Source: Allobosea sp. (GTDB taxonomy: Bacteria > Pseudomonadota > Alphaproteobacteria > Rhizobiales > Beijerinckiaceae). Taken from it: DNA of 50,095 nt. This document shows positions 1 to 7,033 of the stretch, piece by piece; within the stretch, counting starts at the first letter, position 1; every line of letters starts with the position of its first letter. A model generated the notes under the pieces. It had not been told where the DNA came from. It saw only the letters and a list, made by a program, of their open reading frames with translations, and searched no databases. The DNA lies in the NCBI RefSeq assembly GCF_017308075.1, contig NZ_JAFKFX010000051.1:1-50095 (forward strand), given 5' to 3'. Position numbers and translations under genes: made by a program.

Positions 1-405
1 TCCCCAATGCGGTCGCGGGGTCCACCCGGAGCGCTGCGCGAACCCCGAGGCCACTCGCGATCAGGCACACGACCACCACGACGAGGCCGAGCGCGAACAT
101 GTTGTCGGCTTCGAGGATCACGCGGCGCGGAAAATGGTCGCTGATGCCGACGATCAGCGTGGCACCAATGGAAAATCCGATGAGACCAAGCGCCAGCGCC
201 TGCTGAACGATCATCCCGATGATAGTTCTGTCCGGGGCGCCGATCAGTTTCAGCGTGGCGATCTGCTTCGTCTTCTCCATGGTCATGGTGTAGATGATCA
301 GGGCGATGATCACGGCGGATACGACGAGCAGGAGCGCGAGGTTCAGGCAGCTCAAGGCGCAGTCGGCGGGCTGACCCAAAGTACAATCGACGGAACGCCC
401 GCACA
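1..405 (-). pseudogene. Headless FtsX-type ABC transporter permease (C-terminal part)
   Basis: The minus strand encodes the last part of an FtsX-like permease. It reads through a hydrophobic segment (LNLALLLVVSAVIIALI), a cytoplasmic stretch with MEKTKQIATLKLIGAP, and two more hydrophobic segments ending near VDPATALG at the window edge. This order is the FtsX domain at the C terminus of DevC/MacB-type exporters, which work with an HlyD-type adaptor and an ATPase. The open frame starts only at about 405, so the N-terminal transmembrane helix and periplasmic domain (usually over 200 residues) are missing; upstream residues (MCGRSVDCTLGQ) do not look like the family. The gene therefore appears truncated at its 5' end. 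The 3' end lies outside the window, so the tail cannot be judged. Confidence 0.7.
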
Positions 406-424
406 TTGTCAGCGTTCTGAGACC

Positions 425-703
425 ATGCACGGACTCACAGCGACCTCCGGGACGGAACTAGGCGAGAACGGCCGCCAACGCCTGAAGTCGAGGCTGCCGG
501 AACACCGTCTTGCAATCGCGACCGCGACCGATGACGGCTTTCTGGAGCTCTGCGAGGCCTATGGACTGGCTTCCGCAGCCATCGCGCACTGGTCCCGCTC
601 GACGCAGCCGGAACGAGACGAACGGCTTCGCGAGTACCATGAACTCGTCGCTTCGCTGGAGAAGGAAGCTGTCGAGCACCTCCGAGGGTATCGCGGCGGC
701 TGA
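425..703 (+). CDS. Small hypothetical protein
   Basis: A 92-residue frame that I do not recognise by name. The second half is helical and charged, with composition typical of a real cytoplasmic protein (DGFLELCEAYGLASAAIA, then LREYHELVASLEKEAVEHL). The open frame continues upstream to 134, but that part is antisense to the permease fragment and unlike a protein, so I place the start at the ATG at 425; no strong ribosome binding site precedes it and the true start may be lost. It converges on the small gene at 714-920. No function can be given. Confidence 0.45.
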   Translation: MHGLTATSGTELGENGRQRLKSRLPEHRLAIATATDDGFLELCEAYGLASAAIAHWSRSTQPERDERLREYHELVASLEKEAVEHLRGYRGG

Positions 704-713
704 TCAGGCTATC

Positions 714-920
714 TCAGGCCCTGAACTTCTCGACCGCCCGCTGGGCAAGGTCTTCCTCATCCATTGCCAGTGGCGCGAGGCTGGCCACGATGACGGCCAG
801 CCGATCGCGCTCGCGCTCGTCGATGATAGGCTTCCGGGTCTTAATATCAGTCCACGCTGCCTCAAGCGCCGCGTGGGCGCGCGCGAGGTCGACCGGGCCG
901 GTCAGCGAGCTAAAAGGCAT
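714..920 (-). CDS. Small hypothetical protein, helical
   Basis: A 68-residue protein starting MPFSSLTGPVDLARAHAALE and ending in a helical tail with DEEDLAQRAVEKF. Composition and ending resemble short conserved proteins found widely in Hyphomicrobiales that have no assigned role; I recognise the type, not a function. It has no signal peptide or membrane segment. It converges on the small gene ending at 703 with 10 bases between stop codons, so the two probably share a termination zone. Nothing in the sequence points to a partner. Confidence 0.6.
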   Translation of the reverse strand: MPFSSLTGPVDLARAHAALEAAWTDIKTRKPIIDERERDRLAVIVASLAPLAMDEEDLAQRAVEKFRA

Positions 921-1136
921 CTGGGCTTCCTGTAGGCATAGTCGGCGGCAGATGTAGCGCGGGCGGCCGCAAACGCAAGAAGGCCAAGTCCGTGTGAGCG
1001 AGAACGGCCGATGAAGGAGACGGGCTGGCAGGCGGCCAGACTGCTCTCTTAGCCTTTAGGCCTACCCCAAATGGGGGGTACAAATCTGCATTGAGCGGGT
1101 ATGTTTTCGGGCGCGGCGCCAAAATGAGGGTGTGTC

Positions 1137-1424
1137 TTGGCTACCGAGCCCCTACCTCCAGTATTTGCCTGCGATCAGTGCGGCGCGGTCATCATCGAGA
1201 TTCCGGAATGGACGGACGACCAGGCCGTCCTTAGCTGCCAAGACTGCGGAGAGCCGATCGGCAAGATCAGGCAGCTGCTCACGGTGCTTCGGGCCGCCTT
1301 GGTCGACAATGAAAACGAGCCGCCAGACGCCGAGGAGACCCCAGCGACCTCGGACGCGGGAGATCGACATCGGAATCGTCTGGGCCGACCTGGTCGACTG
1401 AAACGGAGAGGCACGCGGCGATAG
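1137..1424 (+). CDS. Small zinc-ribbon-like protein
   Basis: A 95-residue protein with two CxxC knuckles, FACDQCGAVII (residues 10-20) and LSCQDCGEPIG (about 32-42), the spacing of a treble-clef or rubredoxin-like zinc ribbon; zinc binding is inferred. A helix (GKIRQLLTVLRAALV) and an acidic tail follow. The start is TTG at 1137: a stop lies just upstream in frame, and a GAGGG ribosome binding site sits 7 bases before it. The last 25 residues are arginine-rich and may be a frameshifted or non-conserved end. The gene stands alone between decayed neighbours; role unknown. Confidence 0.55.
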   Translation: MATEPLPPVFACDQCGAVIIEIPEWTDDQAVLSCQDCGEPIGKIRQLLTVLRAALVDNENEPPDAEETPATSDAGDRHRNRLGRPGRLKRRGTRR

Positions 1425-1438
1425 ACCTGGCATCAGCA

Positions 1439-1702
1439 TCAGCGGATGCCGACGAGGACTTCCTTGCTGCCGTCGAACTTGTAGTAGTGGCTCTTACCAT
1501 CGCTTACCTCGCAGCGCGCGGTGCCATTCTTTTGCTCGGCGGACGCGCTGAGAGCAGCGGGATTTCCAGAGGCAGAGGACTGGCTCACCTGCCAGACCCA
1601 CCATTGACCGCGGGTCGGAGCGACCCACTGGCCGGCGCCGCCAGCAGCAACCTCGAGTTCGTCGTCGGTCAGGGCGATGTTGTTCAGGTCCTACTTGGTC
1701 AC
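1439..1702 (-). pseudogene. Double-glycine-leader secreted peptide gene with amber codon 4
   Basis: An 87-residue frame on the minus strand. GTG start at 1702 follows a GGAGA ribosome binding site; codon 4 is TAG (1693-1691). After it the sequence reads LNNIALTDDELEVAAGG, which matches the leader of peptides cleaved after Gly-Gly by C39-peptidase ABC exporters (bacteriocin or Nif11-like type). The predicted core begins AGQWVAPTRGQWW and is rich in Trp, Gly and Ser, with one Cys (TARCEVSDGK). It ends with KEVLVGIR and TGA. No alternative ATG or GTG start precedes the leader after the amber codon. The nearby export permease fragment (1-405) would fit as its transporter, but that is inference. 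Either a pseudogene or a gene needing amber readthrough. Confidence 0.5.
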
Positions 1703-1825
1703 CGGCTTCTCCTCTCTCCATCCATCCGACCGTCGCGGCCGGCTCGTTCCGTGAGAGGACCTTATGCCGGCCCGCCTTACAGCAGCCTTACAGCCCGGCA
1801 GGCCCCAGCGGGGCGTTAATGGCGT

Positions 1826-1853
1826 GCGCGGGGAGCGTCGCGCGGGGAGCGTC
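1826..1853. repeat. 14-bp perfect tandem duplication
   Basis: The unit GCGCGGGGAGCGTC occurs twice head to tail at 1826-1839 and 1840-1853. It lies immediately upstream of the recognisable IS3 orfA remnant and changes the frame by two bases, so it may be one of the slips that destroyed that gene. Confidence 0.8.
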
Positions 1854-2045
1854 GCGCTGGAAGCGCGGGATCTCGACCTCCATGAGAACGTCCTGCGCAA
1901 AAGGGTGTAGGAGTTTGCCGCCGATCCGGGGCAGGCCTTTCCTGGCCACAGCCAGATGAGGCCGGAGCAGCTTGAGATCGAGCGTTTGCGGCGTGAGGTC
2001 GCCAAGCTCTAGGCGGGGCGCAGCATTCTAAAACGTATGGCCGCC
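1854..2045 (+). pseudogene. IS3-family transposase OrfA remnant
   Basis: Reads ARDLDLHENVLRK, then EFAADPGQAFPG, then QMRPEQLEIERLRREVAKL and ILKR, which is the helix-turn-helix plus leucine-zipper part of an IS3-family OrfA (the PGQ and ERDILKKA landmarks are typical). Two in-frame TAG codons interrupt it, after LRKRV and after REVAKL, each at a place where the family has Lys or Arg. The beginning of OrfA and all of OrfB are missing. Its right end joins directly to the truncated end of a ParE-like toxin at about 2045, so the element or a deletion from it probably removed the toxin tail. Confidence 0.75.
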
Positions 2046-2327
2046 CCGTCGGCAAGGATGTCGCTGGACAACGTGATCCGCGGCGACGGTGTAGACGATC
2101 ACATGGGCTTCATGCCTGTGAACCCGCACGGGCGGCGTGAACTCGGCGCGCTCCCGCGCCAATGTCGGCATGGTGGCGATCGTTTCGAACAGCTGGGCCA
2201 AGGCGTCGACATAGCGGTCGGCCTGCGCGGTCGACCAATTCTCCGCGGAGAAACGCCAGATTTCGTCGAGATCGTCCAGTGTCCGAGGCGTGAGCCTATA
2301 GCGGGCTCCGCTACCTAACGGCTTGAC
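2046..2327 (-). pseudogene. parE: ParE-family toxin, no start codon and truncated end
   Basis: The minus frame reads YRLTPRTLDDLDEIWRFSAE, then QADRYVDALAQLFETIA, PVRVHRHEAHVIVYTV: the alpha-helical hairpin and beta-sheet of a ParE/RelE-type toxin that poisons gyrase in this family. It begins within the last codons of the antitoxin gene, the usual coupled arrangement, but the expected start codon position (VKPLG, 2327-2325) is GTC rather than GTG. The C-terminal strand with the conserved Arg is replaced by HVVQRHPCRRGG where the IS3 remnant begins. I consider it dead. Confidence 0.7.
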
Positions 2328-2556
2328 GCTCGCGCATACGCAATTTGAATGCGTCGACGTCGAGGGGCTGCGGCTCTCCGCTTTCGACCCCTTCGGTGAT
2401 GGCGGCCTGCAGTGCCGCGATCGCTTCCGCCCGCTGCTGATCCTTGCGGATCAGATCCCGGACATAGTCGCTCGCGTTGCCGTTTCGGCCGCCTGTCGCC
2501 TAGCGTTCGACCCAGGCCTTCATCAGCTCAGGCAAGGACACATTCATCGTCGCCAT
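2311..2556 (-). pseudogene. parD: ParD-family antitoxin with amber codon 19
   Basis: An 81-residue frame starting MATMNVSLPELMKAWVE at the ATG at 2556, preceded by a perfect GGAGGA ribosome binding site. It continues GNASDYVRDLIRKDQQR, the ribbon-helix-helix DNA-binding part of ParD antitoxins (CC2985 type), and ends with a toxin-binding tail. Codon 19 (2502-2500) is TAG, where relatives often have Gln. The rest of the frame is undamaged, so this is either a recent inactivation or depends on amber suppression. The toxin gene downstream is also broken, which would remove selection for the antitoxin. Confidence 0.75.
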
Positions 2557-3221
2557 CGGCTCCTCCATTCACTGTGGACGCTACCACAGATGACAATCTT
2601 TGCCAAAAGCGTATCGATGATTTGGGCATGTGAGGCTTTCGCGCAGGCTCCTTCCCACGAAGGAAGCGCGAGGGAATGCGCACCGGAGGCCCTGATTGCG
2701 ACTTATCCCGTCCATGTTCGTGACCGCGGCGCCGTCTCGGCTTTCAAGACCATGATCATGAAAGCCGCGCCGGTGGCTCTGGCGATTCCCGCAGCTCCTC
2801 CGAGGCGACGAGTGCCCGAGAGGGTCGGCTTGTTCCCCGCGACGATGAGCGCGAGGAAAGGATGGAAGGGCCTTGCTACTCCGCCTCCATCACCTTCCCC
2901 TCGCGCCTACCTCACCAGGCAGGGGGTTTCTTCCGACCTTTGGCATGAAAGAGCGAGGGGAAAATGGGGAAACTCCTTCGCCAGCAGGTGACGCCGGTCC
3001 AGGGAGGCTCGACCTCTGCCCCCTGCGCGTGCACGGCGGTAGCCCAGTGTCAACCGCCCGCGTCCGCCTGCTGAAGGGGCAGAACGGCCTCCCAGGCAAA
3101 CCGGAACAGAATTGGCAGCAGAGACTTCTCGTTCAGTCCTCACCCCTCCCTCGCGCCCCTCTTCTTCCGAAGCCACCACGGCAACCGCGCACGCAAACCG
3201 ATGCTGCCGCTCGTCATCCGA

Positions 3222-3272
3222 CCCACCACCACCCGCTCACCCCTGGACAGGGGGTGAGCGGGTGGTGGTGGG
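3222..3272. repeat. Perfect 22-bp stem hairpin A
   Basis: Arms 3222-3243 and 3251-3272 are exact reverse complements (outer part CCCACCACCACCCGC), with a 7-base loop TGGACAG. There is no T-run on either side, so it is not a standard terminator. It shares the CCACCACCACC/GGTGGTGGTGG outer stem with hairpin B 100 bases away, so both belong to one dispersed palindrome family. Confidence 0.9.
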
Positions 3273-3342
3273 CTTGATGCAAGCGCGCCGGCAACCAAAG
3301 GAGGTTGGCTGCGGACAGCCGTCTCAGCGCCCAGACGCTCAT

Positions 3343-3390
3343 CTCCACCACCACCTCCTCCCCTGGTAAGGGGAGGAGGTGGTGGTGGAG
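3343..3390. repeat. Perfect 22-bp stem hairpin B
   Basis: Arms 3343-3364 and 3369-3390 are exact reverse complements (outer part CTCCACCACCACCTCC) around the 4-base loop GGTA. Similar in outer stem to hairpin A but different in the inner stem, as expected of diverged copies with compensated changes. Confidence 0.9.
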
Positions 3391-3424
3391 TCTTCGCCTG
3401 GACGCTAGAGCTTGTATCATGTCT

Positions 3425-3450
3425 ACGGCTCGGGCAGCCGCCCGAGCCGT
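3425..3450. repeat. 11-bp stem hairpin C
   Basis: ACGGCTCGGGC at 3425-3435 pairs with GCCCGAGCCGT at 3440-3450 around AGCC. It lies about 170 bases beyond the stop of the AAA ATPase gene and lacks a T-run; it could act in termination or be another repeat. Confidence 0.7.
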
Positions 3451-3617
3451 CCCAGAGAGACCCCGACAGAGGGGCGCGAGGGATGGGGGCGATCTGTTCG
3501 CGACGATGAGCGACCTCGCCCCTCCCACTCGACACGGCTTGATCTGTGCAACCGCGAGCTGGCCGGCCGCAGGGAGCTTGGATCACAGCGCCATTGTCGC
3601 GTGATCGCCCCTGGTGC

Positions 3618-4898
3618 TCATGCTTCCTCTACCGCCACCGGATCATCTTCACGATCTGACGTCGACAGCGCGTCCGCAGCGGCTTTACGCTTGCCAGCCG
3701 CGACGCGCCTGGAAGCTGGCGTCGCAGCGACTTCCTTTCGCATGGTGGCGTAAGGTCCCACGCCCCTGATGCACAACCGCTCCCGAGTATTCTTGCCCGG
3801 ATCGTTATAGGTTTCGATGGCTGCGAGATTCAGCATGAAGTCGATGAGGCTCTCGATCTGCCTGCGGTTCGCCTTGCCGTCGATGCCGAGCTGATCGGCC
3901 ACCGCGAAGCCGAACCATTTTTCAGAGCCGAAATTGTAAACATGTCTGGAATCACCCAGCGCATCCAGCGCCGCAGAGGCCCATTCGGTGAGATCGACCT
4001 CCACGACTTTTGGCTTGAACGGCTGAACGACGCCGACGATGTCGCCGGGTTTTCCGGAATCGGGGTCGTTCCCGATCGCGACCGCGCTGAGCCTGATCCA
4101 GCGGGTTCCGGCCACCGCGGTGTTGTTCTGCTTGGTCACGCGGATGGCGACGTGGCTCTGGCGCTCTTCTTCCCCGACACCAGAGGTTCTGGCCTCCGCC
4201 CCGCTCATCTGCGCAAGGTTGCGAACATACCGCGCCGCCGCGGCAAGCGAACTCGCGCCGCGACTGGCATCGGCACTATCGCTGCTGCCGCCCTTGGACG
4301 TGTGATGCACGAGATGGACGGCACACCCGCCCTCCTCCGCGATCCTCGCCCAGGCCTTCGCCATCATGTCGATGCCAGAATTGTCGTTCTCCGAGATCGA
4401 ATGCGTCGAGATGAACGGATCGACGATGACGACATCGATCCGACCGCGGATGCTGTCGATCAGGCTCCTGACAAGTTCGTCGTTGACCTGCATCCCCTTG
4501 TTCTGCACCGACTTGGAAAGGTCGATGCGCTTGGCTCCCCGGCCCGAATTCACGAAGAGCGACTCGCGCAATTCGGCATGATCGAGCCCCTGGGCGATCG
4601 CCGCAGCCCTCACCCGTCGGTCGAGTTCATCAAGCGGCTCCTCGCCATTGTAGATCCAGACGCGTAATGGACGCGTCGGTGTTTCGAGGAAGTCGGTTCC
4701 GGATGCCATCGCGACGGCCTCGGCGATGCAGAGCGAGGTCTTCCCGGTACCACCACCGGCAATAGTCAGGGTGACCTGTTCCTTCTGGTACGCCGGCCCG
4801 AACAGAAACTCGCGCATGGGCAAACGCGCTCCTTCAAGAGCTCGGTAAGGTTCCGGGGCAGGAAAAATCGGCGCTGTGGAAGAAACAGGGTTAGTCAT
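3618..4898 (-). CDS. RepA-like AAA family ATPase
   Basis: A 426-residue RecA-fold ATPase of the plasmid RepA / AAA_25 type. Walker A is AGGGTGKTS (residues 47-55 from the chosen start), Walker B is VVIVDPF near residue 160, and HLVHHTSKGGSSDSADASRG shows the sensor region with the SxxADxxRG pattern of hexameric RepA helicases. A C-terminal winged-helix-like part and a basic, low-complexity tail follow. Such genes occur on plasmids, integrative elements and prophages, where they act in replication or regulation. I start at the ATG at 4898; an in-frame TTG at 4940 would add 14 residues. There is no integrase or relaxase in view, so it is an orphan of a lost element. Confidence 0.8.
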   Translation of the reverse strand: MTNPVSSTAPIFPAPEPYRALEGARLPMREFLFGPAYQKEQVTLTIAGGGTGKTSLCIAEAVAMASGTDFLETPTRPLRVWIYNGEEPLDELDRRVRAAAIAQGLDHAELRESLFVNSGRGAKRIDLSKSVQNKGMQVNDELVRSLIDSIRGRIDVVIVDPFISTHSISENDNSGIDMMAKAWARIAEEGGCAVHLVHHTSKGGSSDSADASRGASSLAAAARYVRNLAQMSGAEARTSGVGEEERQSHVAIRVTKQNNTAVAGTRWIRLSAVAIGNDPDSGKPGDIVGVVQPFKPKVVEVDLTEWASAALDALGDSRHVYNFGSEKWFGFAVADQLGIDGKANRRQIESLIDFMLNLAAIETYNDPGKNTRERLCIRGVGPYATMRKEVAATPASRRVAAGKRKAAADALSTSDREDDPVAVEEA

Positions 4899-4941
4899 GA
4901 TGCCAGTGAGCTTTCGGTCAGGTGCGGAGGCGCATTGCAAG

Positions 4942-4953
4942 TCGCACGTGCGA
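4942..4953. promoter_or_regulatory. Perfect 12-bp palindrome upstream of the AAA ATPase
   Basis: TCGCACGTGCGA is self-complementary and lies 44 bases before the ATPase start, a suitable place for an operator. No regulator gene adjoins it, so function is inferred only from position and symmetry. Confidence 0.4.
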
Positions 4954-5242
4954 GCTGCCGCACAACACGGCCGCTGGTGCCCATCGAAACGAGAATGGAT
5001 TGAGATATGACTGACGCTTAGCGTGCATGGGTGGTTAAGAATTTATCGCCAAAACCAGAGAAACTGAGGTTGGTGATGATCTGGTCATCGCCGACGGACG
5101 GGAGCATTACGATATTGACGACACAGCTGAGCTATCTCTTGTCGGGAATAGACTGGAGAAGCCCGCAAAAAACATGACGTCAGACGCGTATTGGATAGCA
5201 TTATCTGATTAAGCATCTGTCCCAATCTGATTGAATGGCTTT

Positions 5243-5675
5243 GTGACTTCGAAGCCGAATGATCTCCCTCTGGACCTTGCCAGCGCCTACCAGGGGCTGT
5301 TGGCCGAGCGTGAAGCCCGGCTTCAGGTCGAGGCTGAACGGGACATCGCTGTCGCGGGTGCCGCCAACGCGCAGGCGCAGCTGTCCGACCGCGGCGCGCT
5401 GATCGCGCATCTCGAACTGCGCATCGAGAAGCTAAAGCGCGAGATCTATGGGCCGCGCCCGGAGCGCCCGGCGCGTCTGATCGACCAACCAATTGGAGCA
5501 GAAACTCGAGGAGTTCGTCTCCGTGGCGAGCAAGGACGGGCTTGCTGCGACCGCCGCGACGGCGAAGACCCAGACCGTCCGAGCCTTCACGCGCAAGCGG
5601 CCGGTGCGCAGGCTCTGGCCAGACGATATTGAGCGCGAGCGCGTCGTCATCGATCCGCCTGCGGCCTGCCGCTAT
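5243..5675 (+). pseudogene. IS66-family TnpC remnant, frameshifted
   Basis: From a GTG at 5243 the frame reads LPLDLASAYQGLLAER, then ALIAHLELRIEKLKREIYG, the N-terminal coiled coil and leucine zipper of IS66 TnpC. At about 5488-5495 the frame changes; the second frame continues EQKLEEFVSVASKDG, TVRAFTRKRPVRRLWPDDI and ERERVVIDPP, the normal linker. Homology stops at PPAACR, where the Cys-rich zinc finger should begin, so the catalytic domain is absent. The next sequence is the end of an unrelated permease gene. TnpA and TnpB are not present upstream. Confidence 0.8.
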
Positions 5676-5703
5676 ATTCTGCCGGAGGTGGTCGAGCCCG
5701 TAT

Positions 5704-6010
5704 CTTGCCACGCCATGCTGCACCTGCCGGGTATCGCGCTCGCGCTAGCAGCTCTCGGCTTCCTCGGGTTCGGCGCGCGCTCGTTAGCGGCCGAATGGAG
5801 CCTGATCCTGGCAGAGGACATCGTATTATCGAGCGCCCAGCTTAGGCCGTGCTCATCCCCGCGTCGGCGCTTGCGTTGCTCTCGGTGCTGGCGGTGTCGT
5901 TTTGCAGCCTATCTTGGAGCCGGCCGCAGCAGACGGCTGCACTCCAAGAGGCAAGGCATGAAGCGAAGATCAAGCTTCCGCAGGGTGGCGACACCATCGG
6001 GGGAGTGTGA
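5704..6010 (+). pseudogene. DppC-type peptide ABC permease, C-terminal remnant
   Basis: One frame reads LPGIALALAALGFLGFGAR and SLAAEWSLILAE, the last BPD_transp_1 segment of a DppC/OppC-like permease (the family has SFLGLG followed by EWG.ML.E). After a frameshift near 5830-5850 another frame carries VLIPASALALLSVLAVS, SWSRPQQTAALQEARHE and stops at 6010. This is only the last third of the protein. It follows the IS66 remnant directly, so an insertion with deletion probably removed the front. Confidence 0.55.
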
Positions 6011-6084
6011 AAACTCGCCGGCACGTAGAGTAGGCCTACGACCTGGATCTCGACGCCGGGGAAGACGGAAACCATGGATAGCCC

Positions 6085-6102
6085 GGCCGCCTTGCGGCGG
6101 CC
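6085..6102 (-). terminator. GC-rich hairpin downstream of phasin
   Basis: GGCCGCC (6085-6091), loop TTGC, GGCGGCC (6096-6102). It begins 9 bases past the phasin stop codon in the direction of transcription. There is no clear U-run, so strength is uncertain. Confidence 0.55.
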
Positions 6103-6110
6103 AGACGAAA

Positions 6111-6488
6111 TCAGGCTGCCTGCTTGGTAGCGGCTGCAACAGCAGCGGCAGCAACCGGAGCGGCCTTCGCGATGGCGCCCTTGAACGGCGTATAGGTGTT
6201 TTTGGCGAGAGCCACATAGAACTCGCCTATCTTGGTGAACTGGGCGACCGCGTCTTCGAACGAGCTCTTGACGTAGTCGGCCTGGATCTCAAGGACCTTG
6301 TCGAAGGACTTCACGCCAGCGAGCTTCTCGATGGCGGCGGTGCCGGCCTCGAAGGACTTCTTGGCATAGTCGGTGGTCTCGGCGGCGATGGTCTGCACAC
6401 CCTTGGAGGTGGCGTCAAAAGCCTTGAGAGCTGCGTCGAGATTATCTTTGGAAGCCTTCTGAAAAGTCTCGAACTGCTGGATCATCAT
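6111..6488 (-). CDS. phaP: Phasin family protein
   Basis: A 125-residue protein of the phasin_2 type: MMIQQFETFQKASKDNLDAA, a central amphipathic helix (KSFEAGTAAIEKLAGVKSFD, QADYVKSSFEDAVAQFTKIGE) and an Ala/Lys-rich tail (AAPVAAAAVAAATKQ). Phasins coat polyhydroxybutyrate granules. The start follows a GGAGA ribosome binding site; the longer upstream frame is not coding. The gene is monocistronic, with its own promoter region carrying two TGC-type boxes (6598-6639) and a hairpin after the stop. The granule role is known for the family; carbon-storage regulation here is inferred from the boxes. Confidence 0.9.
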   Translation of the reverse strand: MMIQQFETFQKASKDNLDAALKAFDATSKGVQTIAAETTDYAKKSFEAGTAAIEKLAGVKSFDKVLEIQADYVKSSFEDAVAQFTKIGEFYVALAKNTYTPFKGAIAKAAPVAAAAVAAATKQAA

Positions 6489-6597
6489 CTTCTCCTGCGC
6501 GCCTTGTGTGCGGCTTTTGGTGATCGGCCGAAACGGATCGACGTATCGCCTCGAGGTTGATAGAAAGAGATTATCGGCGAGCCTTGCAACCATATCG

Positions 6598-6639
6598 TGC
6601 GATGCAGAATGAATAGCAAGTATATGCTGCAATGCAAAA
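6598..6639. promoter_or_regulatory. Pair of TGCRATGCARAA boxes upstream of phasin (PhaR-type)
   Basis: TGCGATGCAGAA at 6598-6609 and TGCAATGCAAAA at 6628-6639 are two direct copies exactly 30 bases apart, about 110-150 bases upstream of the phasin start. TGC/GCA-rich sites are known targets of the PHB-responsive repressor PhaR in alphaproteobacteria; assignment to PhaR is inference. Confidence 0.5.
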
Positions 6640-6659
6640 TACGTAGACCGTTTTGAGCG

Positions 6660-7033
6660 TAACCGTTTAAGTGTTGATGATCGTGTCTCCGCCGCGATCT
6701 CGCCGTCGAGAAATTCGCGCTCGAGCTTGGCACCAGCCCCGCACCTCGGCCATCTCGGCAACGGCGCGCCCGAAAGCGCGAGGCATCCCTTCAGGTCGTC
6801 CGATGCCGCTGCCGTTGGACTTGCTGGCCGGCTTGGAACAGGAACGATCCAACCTGCGCCCCAGGCGAACTCGAAAGCAGACCGCTGGCCAGCAACCGGT
6901 CGAGCAGTGCTTCAGGACTTCGCGCTTCGCTTCCTCGGGCCCGTCGCCGGCAAACCCCGCGAAGACGCCGACCTCGCTCCAGTGCGCCTTGAGGGGCCTT
7001 CTGCCCGCTTGCCCGTCAACGCCCCTGCCTGAG
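6660..7033. other. Unassigned 370-bp stretch
   Basis: Both strands have open frames but none keeps protein-like composition over its length. Short plausible pieces on the minus strand (AKLEREFLDGEIAAETR; EALLDRLLASGLL) lie in different frames, suggesting the decayed remains of one or two genes. I see no ribosome binding site or known domain. Confidence 0.4.

Larger units (their letters stand above)
2557..3617. other. Gene-free stretch rich in palindromes
   Basis: About 1.06 kb without a convincing gene on either strand; the open frames here are Arg-, Pro- and Ser-rich and change frame at palindromes. It holds the ParD promoter side (2557-2640), a small dyad around a CATGATCATG-like core near 2740-2768, separated copies of a TCCCCTCGC/GCGAGGGGA pair (about 2897 and 2952), and the three hairpins listed separately. 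The C-rich strand pattern resembles the dispersed intergenic palindromes common in alphaproteobacterial genomes. Confidence 0.6.

Noticed and set aside
134-424. Upstream part of the plus-strand frame ending at 703
   Set aside because: It is opposite the FtsX-type permease reading, which is clearly the coding one; only the part from about 425 looks like protein.
1439-2556. Genetic-code recoding of TAG as an explanation of the amber codons
   Set aside because: Other intact genes in the window end in TAG (for example livF and the second transposase), and Lys/Gln codons mutate to TAG in one step in GC-rich DNA. Kept only as a low-probability finding.
3222-3450. Possible CRISPR array or tandem repeat
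   Set aside because: The units are self-complementary hairpins, not direct repeats with unique spacers, and no cas gene is present.
2557-3617. Pro/Arg-rich frames in the palindrome-rich desert
   Set aside because: No ribosome binding sites, frames change at hairpins and codon use lacks third-position GC preference of neighbouring genes.
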